From the NCBI RefSeq assembly GCF_051020765.1, contig NC_134935.1, positions 2,481,579-2,545,578 on the forward strand: DNA of 64,000 nt, given 5' to 3'. Below, in pieces: positions 57,189 through 64,000 of this stretch. The notes under the pieces are model-generated. The model was not told where the DNA came from. It made no database searches and saw nothing but the letters and a program-made list of their open reading frames with translations. Each line of letters starts with the position of its first letter. Positions within the stretch are counted from its first letter, which is position 1. The DNA is from Lasioglossum baleicum. Its lineage: Eukaryota > Arthropoda > Insecta > Hymenoptera > Halictidae. Made by a program: the position numbers and the translations under genes.

Positions 57189-57797
57189 CTTCCTCTTCCT
57201 AGTCCCATAATAATAGTAGCAGTTGATGAATTTAATTTGTCTCATAATAAGAGTAGCAAAAGAAAATAAATATACATAGAACGCAACATTTATTATTAAA
57301 AGATCTAGATTAAATTAAACAATAAATTAAAATTATCACTCCTAATTTTTATTTTGAGTGTTCAGATAGTTTCTCTGGATTTTTCAATAATTTCGTTCCT
57401 GAATTTCAAACTTGCAGCTAACGTAATTGCACCTTTCTGCAACTTTTCATTTTTCTTTTGATGCATCAAGAACTGGACAATGGCAACTCGATCTTTGCTT
57501 GAAAACTGTCTTTTTCTCATCTTACTTTTGCAATGGGTTCATATTCAACTGAAGTAAAACAATTGATTTCGATCAGCGGATCAAATTAGAAAAAAAATAG
57601 TTATAATTCGTAATACATAATTAGGTTAACCCAAAAATTGAAAGATACCTATGTGTCAAAACAAATGACAGATGTCATGAAACATTAATTTTGATTGAAG
57701 CTTCACAATTTTGTGCTACAACATAACTTACAGCTGCATTCGCCAATAATTCCCGTTTAAATATTCACTTGCTACTATTTTTATGGCACAGAGAGAG
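57189..57797 (-). mobile_element. Plant-mariner-like element, non-autonomous
   Basis: Ends read inward CTTCCTCTTCCTAGTCCCAT (left) and CTCTCTCTGTGCCATAAAAA (right), both followed by TAGTAGCA and flanked by TA. This resembles the CTCCCTCCGTCCCA ends known from plant mariner/Stowaway elements. It carries only a short helix-turn-helix reading frame. Confidence 0.65.
57362..57520 (-). pseudogene. Transposase helix-turn-helix fragment (52 aa)
   Basis: MRKRQFSSKDRVAIVQFLMH then KLQKGAITLAASLKF resembles the N-terminal HTH of plant-type mariner transposases (KLKRGAI..AA pattern). It ends at a stop after 52 residues, without a catalytic domain. Confidence 0.6.
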
Positions 57798-57847
57798 TAC
57801 ACACTATTTATAGAATATTCTAAAATATTCTATAATATTCTATAATA

Positions 57848-58197
57848 CAGGGTGTTTTCTACTTTTCCGGCAAGATTGTAGGAGCATGATCTACAAGTGA
57901 AAATACGAAAAAATGTTATATGAAGTTTGTTTATAAACGATGTCAAGTTTGTATCAATACAGAAGGTGGTCATTTTGAAATGATGATTTAAAAATTTTTA
58001 ACGATCCTAAACACAATCGATCTTCTGTACTATTCAGCTTTAAATCTGGTGTTCCGCACCTATTCAGGCTACATTCAATATTTGCCTATAATATTGCAAT
58101 AAAGCGTTTATAAATAAACTTCATATAACATTCTTTTCGTATTTTCACTTGTAGATTATGCTCCTACAATCTTGCCGGAAAAGTAGGAAACACCCTG
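57848..58197. mobile_element. CAGGGTGTTT-type MITE (350 bp)
   Basis: Both ends read CAGGGTGTTT.CTACTTTTCC inward, then GGCAAGATTGTAGGAGCAT. Arms are ~100 bp, with TA at both flanks. Inserted in the AATATTCTA-rich DNA. Confidence 0.92.
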
Positions 58198-58321
58198 TAT
58201 ATTCTAGAACATTATTTGAGAATTGCATAGATTACTACTGAAAGGTCATACTGGAAATATATTTAATAGTGTCTACTGTTTCCTGTGAAGCTGTACAACG
58301 ATTATAATTATTGTATAGGTA

Positions 58322-58871
58322 CACTCCCGGCCAAAAAGTTTGGAATCAGTTGCTGATTTTTGTAAAAATCGAATATGTGTATATCGATAAATTTTGAAAT
58401 GATCCATCGTTATAATATCAAATATTAACTACATAGTTGAATAATATTTCTAAACAGATTTCAGCATTTTCTTATATCCATAATGCTCTTGCATAGTTTA
58501 TGCACCCAGTGTAAGATATATAGTATTCGGAATGAACTTTTCTAAAGGGACATCTTCGGCAAGTTGTACAAGAGAGAGAGAGAGGCATGGAAAAATATCA
58601 AATTAGTCACATTCAAAAAACTAATTTCTAGGATGCCTTAAATATGTCAGGCTGTTATTAAAAATAAAGGCGAATTTTTAATGAAAGAGCAATTTGAAGA
58701 AAAATACTCAATATCTTGATAAAAAAAAATAATACAAAATGTAAAACATACTGCTCGTAAGTTTCTTGACAAGTTAATTTTCCTTAGTTGTTGTAAAGGC
58801 ATTCAGTTCTTCTTACAAACCTCCTGTTTCTCTGAATTTACGCCGCGATTCCAAACTTTTGGCCGGTAGTG
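58322..58871. mobile_element. Tc1-type MITE (550 bp)
   Basis: Ends read inward CACTCCCGGCCAAAAAGTTT and CACTACCGGCCAAAAGTTTG, then GGAATC. TA lies at both flanks. The interior is AT-rich with a GA run at 58,572 and is non-coding. Confidence 0.92.
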
Positions 58872-59301
58872 TATGTATATTACTGCAATTGCGATTGTAT
58901 TAAGTAAATTGCTCGTTGATTCCGTTGAATGATTAATTCATTCCTGTAAAATTTCCCACATCATTTTCCTCGTTGAAGGTTTTCCTCATTGCAGTTTGAT
59001 AACGTGGCTATTGTGGAAATAGACTAGAACGCTGACATAGTTGAAGACGGCAATATTCTTATCTGTTTATTGAGCATTCGTTCGACAGTTCCACGAATAA
59101 TGTCCAGAATAGATAATTATTGTTTTGCTCGATCAAATGCTTTCGTCAGGGGTAGTATTCGACTAAACTGTGACGATTTCGCCGCTTGGGTAGAACCGAC
59201 GATCACGTTCAAGGTCATTATCGGCAGGTTCCTTTTCTAGCTGGCAACACCGGCCATATATGTATGGATGCATTGCATACTCGTGGATACACTTATACGT
59301 A

Positions 59302-59965
59302 CAATCAGCGGCAATAATAAGTGGACACCCTTAAAAATCGCATAACTTTTTAGAAATTGATCCAAAGGACTTGAATTTTTTGAAGATGTTAGACCGGCTA
59401 GTTCGCTGGAGAATAAGTAAACAAAAATTTATTACGATTGCAATTGGTAGGAATTATACAAAATTTTTGAAAAATGATGTTTTGTCAACTTTTTTATCTG
59501 GGCCTGTAACGATAATTTAAAAAATGCGTTTTATAGATTTCGGTAACTTATATGGTCAACATTGCAATGAGCTACACACGTTTAAAGATGAGAGCTTAAG
59601 GGTGAAAGTCGCAGATTTTCAGCCTTGCCAGGGCATTTCGCCCTTACGTAATCGTCTTTAAACGTTTGTAGCTCATTGCAATGTTTACCGATTTCGATAA
59701 AATTTTCAGTGGGCATGTAAGTTACCGAAATCTATAAAACGCATTTTTTAAATTATCGTTACAGGCCCAGATAAAAGAGTTGACAAAACATCATTTTTTA
59801 AAATTTTGTATAATTCCTACCAATTGCAACCGTAATAAATTTTCGTTTACTTATTCTCTAGCGAACTAGCCGGTCTAACATCTTTAACAAATTCAAGTCC
59901 TTTGGACCAATTTCTAAAAAGTTATGCAATTTTTAAGGGTGTCCACTTATTATTGCCGCTGACTG
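59302..59965. mobile_element. Palindromic Tc1-type foldback MITE (664 bp)
   Basis: Ends read CA.TCAGCGGCAATAATAAG then TGGACACCC, with TA flanks. The arms are near-complementary for ~300 bp each, meeting near 59,630. The same family supplies the fragment at 1-68. Confidence 0.93.
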
Positions 59966-60379
59966 TACATATGTATACAAATACATAGTATAGATAATAC
60001 AGGTTGAGGCATCTGAAAATTACACCGAAAATATCTCCGTTGTTTTTACTAATACAAGAAAATGTTTGGTTCAGTAGTGCAATTATTTTCTGATATTTGA
60101 AGGTCATCGTCGGTTTTTTAAATGAAACGATGTACATATTTTGATTAGGGTAACATTATATGTATAATGTATACAGGGTGTTAATTTTAACTCGAACAAC
60201 TAAATTATTTCCGCTACTATTAAAAGCAAGAAAAAATAACTAACTAGGATGTACTGTCCAGTGAAAGAGCGGAATCTAGCGGGACGGGAACGGGGCTAGA
60301 GGGACGCAAAGAACACCTGAGTGGTCAGACTCTCACACCTTCTTGGCTCTAACGCGCTATTGGCGGAGACGGACACCAT

Positions 60380-60652
60380 GGCCCGCTCTGGGGGGGGGGG
60401 GCAACCCAGATATTTGTCCGGGGCGCAAAAATTTATGGGCGCTATTTTGGCTGTGACTGTGAGAAAAATATTGATGTGTTAAATACCCAATTAATCGAAA
60501 ATTTGCTTTCATTAAAATTTAAATAAAATGATTTAATTTTTATTGAAGATAAAAAATATGTACCTTTATTTAAGAAATATATATTATATTCTTAAGGGGC
60601 GGCAATTTGTCTTTTTGTCCGGGACGACGCGACGTAACCGCTAGGACGGGCG
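60380..60652 (-). mobile_element. Reverse copy of the poly-C hAT-like MITE
   Basis: Reverse complement of 23,490-23,764: GGCCCGCTC then a run of about 12 G, TTTGTCCGGGGCGC, ATTGATGTGTTAAATA, GGGGCGGCAATTTGTCTTTT and GGGCGCTAC. A fresh target duplication was not evident. Confidence 0.85.
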
Positions 60653-62487
60653 CTACGAGTATTGGATTGTATGCATAGTTGCCAGATTAAAATTTGAATC
60701 GCCACTCTAACTTCCCCTTCTACGGCGCTATTCCTCACGTTTCTATCGCGGTTCGGTCACGTGGTGTGTTCCGTCTCTTTTGTGCATGTATCACTGTGTC
60801 ACGTGACTAATCCAGTACTGGCAGAGAGAGGGTAGCTTTTCACTCTCGATTCGTGCTCCCTCCTCCGTCTGGCGACTCTGATTGTAGTCAAGAAGAAAGA
60901 ATTGATTTTAATAGATTATCTAATTTTACCGCCATTTTACTACTTGAAAGTCATATTATCAATTTCTTAAACAGTTCGGAACATATTCAGTTCGGCAGAA
61001 GAGAAATATGATTATTAAAATTCAAATAAGCTTCAATCGTTTGAATCTTCTTAGTTCTAAATGAAATTCAAAAACTTATCAGAAACGCGTATTAACACAT
61101 TCGTCGCCAGCTCATCTGGCTGGGTGAACGCCTGGTGCCAAAGCCGTTTTAATTTGAATACTACATACTGCTAAGACGTAACACTTGAATGATATACATA
61201 ATATGTACTACTTTTAAATTTCGAGTATATAATTTGTATAGTAAAAAAAGGGACAATCCCGATATAAAAACGTAAACACTCAACAAGTGGCCCGGATCGA
61301 GAAATTCAGTGTCATTTTGTTATAACTTTTGAACTATTAGAGAAAATTTCACTAAAAATATTTTAAAATAGTCAGTTTGAACTATAGGTGTAATTAAATA
61401 TTTTTTACATTTATTAAACTATATTTTTTAATATATGATTGATTATAAAAAATCAGGTCATTTGTTACAATTATAGAGCCACACTGTACGTGTATCCGCG
61501 TACTTAAATTCACACGTATTGAAGTACGCGTACGTGAAATACACGTGAAATAAGGATCTCTACTATCAAGCAAGATTAACAGGTGTATACGATAAATGAA
61601 ATTTTCAAGTCATACAGGTTTTTGTCCCAGTTTTCCAAAAAAAATTGACCACTGCGTCGCGGAACTTCCTTCAAGCAGCACTCGGACGATCGCGATCTTC
61701 GTCGACGCTCGTCTACGATGACACTTTTGTTGTATAACTGGTTGTTGCTCGTTCTTCGACTATGCGCATACGTGCCATGCAGATATATCGGTTTGATTGC
61801 ATAACGTACTGGTTGGTACGAAAGAGCGCGATTCAACCGCTGCTGATGATCCATGCGTCGCGTCGCCGCGCCGCTGCAACCTCCGCTGAACAGAGATTCG
61901 TTTGTAGGAGGAAATGGAGCATGACCGGAACTTTGTCCCTCGTTCGTCGATTTCACGGTTGCTCCGGATCGTTGCGAAATATTCGACGGTAGAACCACAA
62001 ATCCGAACCATCGAGATGCTCGCGAGCAGAGACCGCTTGTCGTGATTCGCACAGTTTTTACATTTTACGTCGTCGCGGAGAGCACAATGTTGGAATTGTA
62101 CGTCGCGTCGCGCCGCGCGTTGCTCATCCCAAACAGTATATACGAAGACACGCGGTTGTAGTTAGTTAGTCACGAGCTGACAGCTTCCTGTAACCCATTA
62201 TAACGCAGCCCAACAACCATCGCAGTATTCTGGTTTTGACGGTTGACTTGATTATGTCGGTTTTTTCTCTGGAGGACGACAGAAGTTAAAATGTTGTGGT
62301 ATCGTATTATAGACTTTTCCTCATCTTTCGAATTGATAGATAGTCGCTGATGTCATTTGCACATTCTTGCCGACTTGTTCTTCCAAGGCTGGTTTTCTAT
62401 TAGCCAGAAAATATTGACCGGAGGCGTCATTTAAATGCTTGTAAATACAGTAAAGTCTCGATCTAAGTAAGACGTTTCTGGGGCATA
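60653..62487. other. Intergenic DNA with a CpG-rich island at 61.6-62.2 kb
   Basis: 60,700-60,900 is a GC-richer stretch with CACGTGG/TCACGTGA E-box-like sites. 61,640-62,200 is CpG-rich, with a 158-aa minus-strand open frame (61,576-62,052) without a recognised domain. It could be a promoter or 5' UTR. Nothing further is supported. Confidence 0.35.
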
Positions 62488-63898
62488 CAGTGAGAGTCAA
62501 CAGTAAGTATACACCTCGAGAACACGGCATTTATTTAACAATTATTAGATATATGTTACATTAATGGAAAAGTTATTTGGAAAACATAAAGTGTAGATAT
62601 TGATGGTAATTAGATGTAGAAAACGTAATTCAATCTAATAAATAATATTTGAGATACAACATAAAATAGTTGAGGATCTGTAAAAATATTAATCAAAAGT
62701 GAGTACACACAACTAATTAAGAATGAGTTATCCACCTTTAGCTTCAATTATGGCAGCAATCGTCTTACGCGTTGTTGAAACAGAAATATCATTCCACACT
62801 TTTAGCAGTTCGATTTTAAGGTTTTCCTTGTTCGTAATTTTAATTTTGCGTAAGTTCAAATCTAATATCTCCCACAAATTCTCTATTACATTAAGATCTG
62901 GGGATTGCGGTGGAGAATTCAGTTGATTCGGAGCATTTTGTTGCAACCAATACTTAACAATCTTTGCTGTATGTTTAGGACCTCGATCTTGCTGAAAGAT
63001 CCACGAATCTGGCAACTGAACTCTTCTAAAACTTGCAGCTAAATTTGTTCTTAAAATATTATAGATATTGAAATCTATCCATCGTATTGTTAATGGAAGC
63101 TAATTCCCGACTCCAGAGGCTGCCATGCTACCCCAAACCATAATTTTACCACCGCCGTGCTTGACGGTACTAACAAGATTTTTCGGTTCTAATTCCGTAT
63201 TTTTTTCCTCCAAATTTTTGGTTGCTTTTTTCCTCCAAAAATTTCGAATTTACTTTCATCAGTGAATAATACGGTGTTCCAAAATTCTAGTGGTTTGTTT
63301 ATGAATTTTTCTGCGAATTGCAATCGCAAAACGCGTTTCTTTGCACTTATCGCTGGTTTCTTGCGTGATACACAGCCATGCATACCTTGAGAATTTAATG
63401 ATCTACGAATTGTACTCGCACTTATAGATTCTTGTTGTATTTCAGATATTTATTGAGCTAATGAAACTGCATTCGTAGTGTGGGATCTTTTTCCACCATT
63501 CGTGTAATTAATCGGTTATCTACTTCATTTAACTTTCTCGGGCGACTGAAACGACGAAAGTTTTTTACACTTTTTGTATCTTTATACTTGTCTATGATTT
63601 TTTTACAGTTCCATGACAATGATTTACTATTTTCCCGATTTCTCGAAATGATTTTCCTTCGTTTCTTAATTTAACAATAAGTTTCCTCGTGTCTTCTGAA
63701 GTTTCTGTACGTTTCTCTCTCATAATTCTATTTATGCACTAAGAATTTCAAAGTAATCAACACTGATGAAAATTTACACGAATTCACGCTCATTCAGAAA
63801 TTAGTGCTTCTAGAAAACCACTTTACTGGACTATCTCTCATAACAGACTATGTAACTACATTTGCTGCGTATATTCACTTTTGACACGTTCCACAGTG
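62488..63898 (-). mobile_element. Full-length but inactive Tc1-like transposon
   Basis: The left end is CAGTGAGAGTCAACAGTAAG after a TA; the right end is its diverged complement (GTCAAAAGTGAATATACGC within). It encloses a transposase pseudogene on the minus strand. The size (~1.4 kb) is normal for Tc1. Confidence 0.85.
62728..63723 (-). pseudogene. Tc1-like transposase with frameshifts and stops
   Basis: Starts MREKRTETSEDTRKLIVKLR (HTH) at 63,723, with KSFREIGKIV and FSRPRKLNEVDNRLI. After stops, KRVLRLQFAEKF and LFTDESKFEIFGG (first Asp) follow. Then in another frame come WIFQQDRGPKHTAKIVKYWL (second Asp, with Arg where Asn is usual) and QSPDLNVIENLW (Glu). The DD34E triad is present, but at least one frameshift and several stops make it non-functional. 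Confidence 0.92.
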
Positions 63899-64000
63899 CG
63901 GACAAACGTGGCATATCTCACTACACGTGTATATCACGATGTACGATAAATTCCTTTGGCAAAACGTTTTATTAGGTGGTAATTGATATTATTAATCATA

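Noticed and set aside
61576..62052. 158-aa minus-strand open frame
   Set aside because: In a CpG-rich block, no family signature and no splice support. Kept only as part of an uncertain island.

Overview
The window reads as animal nuclear DNA. It has short-exon genes with GT-AG introns, AT-rich intergenic DNA with CpG-rich islands at gene starts, and many small DNA transposons. The gene content and the mix of mariner, Tc1, hAT, piggyBac-like and foldback elements suggest an insect, most likely a hymenopteran (ant, bee or wasp); that assignment is inference. I saw no rRNA, tRNA, CRISPR array, retrotransposon reverse transcriptase or bacterial-style operon.

Four protein-coding genes can be assembled exon by exon with matching splice phases. 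(1) TSR3, the 18S rRNA aminocarboxypropyl transferase: minus strand, 8,542-11,417, 4 exons, 273 aa. (2) An ITPRID/KRAP-type protein with an IP3-receptor-interacting motif: plus strand, 12,486-15,915, 5 core exons, 639 aa. It is divergent from TSR3 across a gap of about 1.07 kb. (3) An unrecognised acidic, probably nuclear 216-aa protein: minus strand, 18,764-21,702, 5 exons. (4) A membrane dipeptidase (family M19): plus strand, 26,776-41,460, 8 exons, 493 aa. It has a type II membrane anchor, and its second and third introns are swollen by transposons. Orphan first-exon or 5'-UTR candidates lie near 6.1 kb (minus), 50.2 and 54.9 kb (plus) and 56.1 kb (minus). They probably belong to genes that continue elsewhere or that I could not complete.

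Layout: 1-5 kb is repeats (a nested hAT inside a CACAGTGGG element, and a GACGTC-rich element). 5.4-6.6 kb is a CpG-rich promoter-like island. 7.1-8 kb is Tc1-type foldback MITEs. 8.5-21.7 kb is the compact gene block. 22-26 kb is MITEs, a GGAGTC-rich hAT and a Helitron-like helicase relic. 26.8-41.5 kb is the dipeptidase gene with a Russian-doll set of inverted-repeat elements in its introns. 42-49 kb is a nested palindrome, two hATs and AT minisatellites. 49.4-56.3 kb holds orphan exons with dead Tc1, hAT and mariner copies. 57-64 kb is almost entirely transposon-derived and includes a plant-mariner-like element and a full-length but frameshifted Tc1.

The genes do not form an obvious pathway. 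TSR3 acts in 40S ribosome maturation, the ITPRID protein at IP3 receptors and actin, and the dipeptidase at the cell surface. The strongest oddities are the transposons' exact fit to gene structure (a MITE makes up nearly all of one intron), a cassette exon that would truncate the ITPRID protein, an Arg-to-Ser change at a substrate-binding site of the dipeptidase, and several layered insertions whose order can be read from intact target-site duplications.
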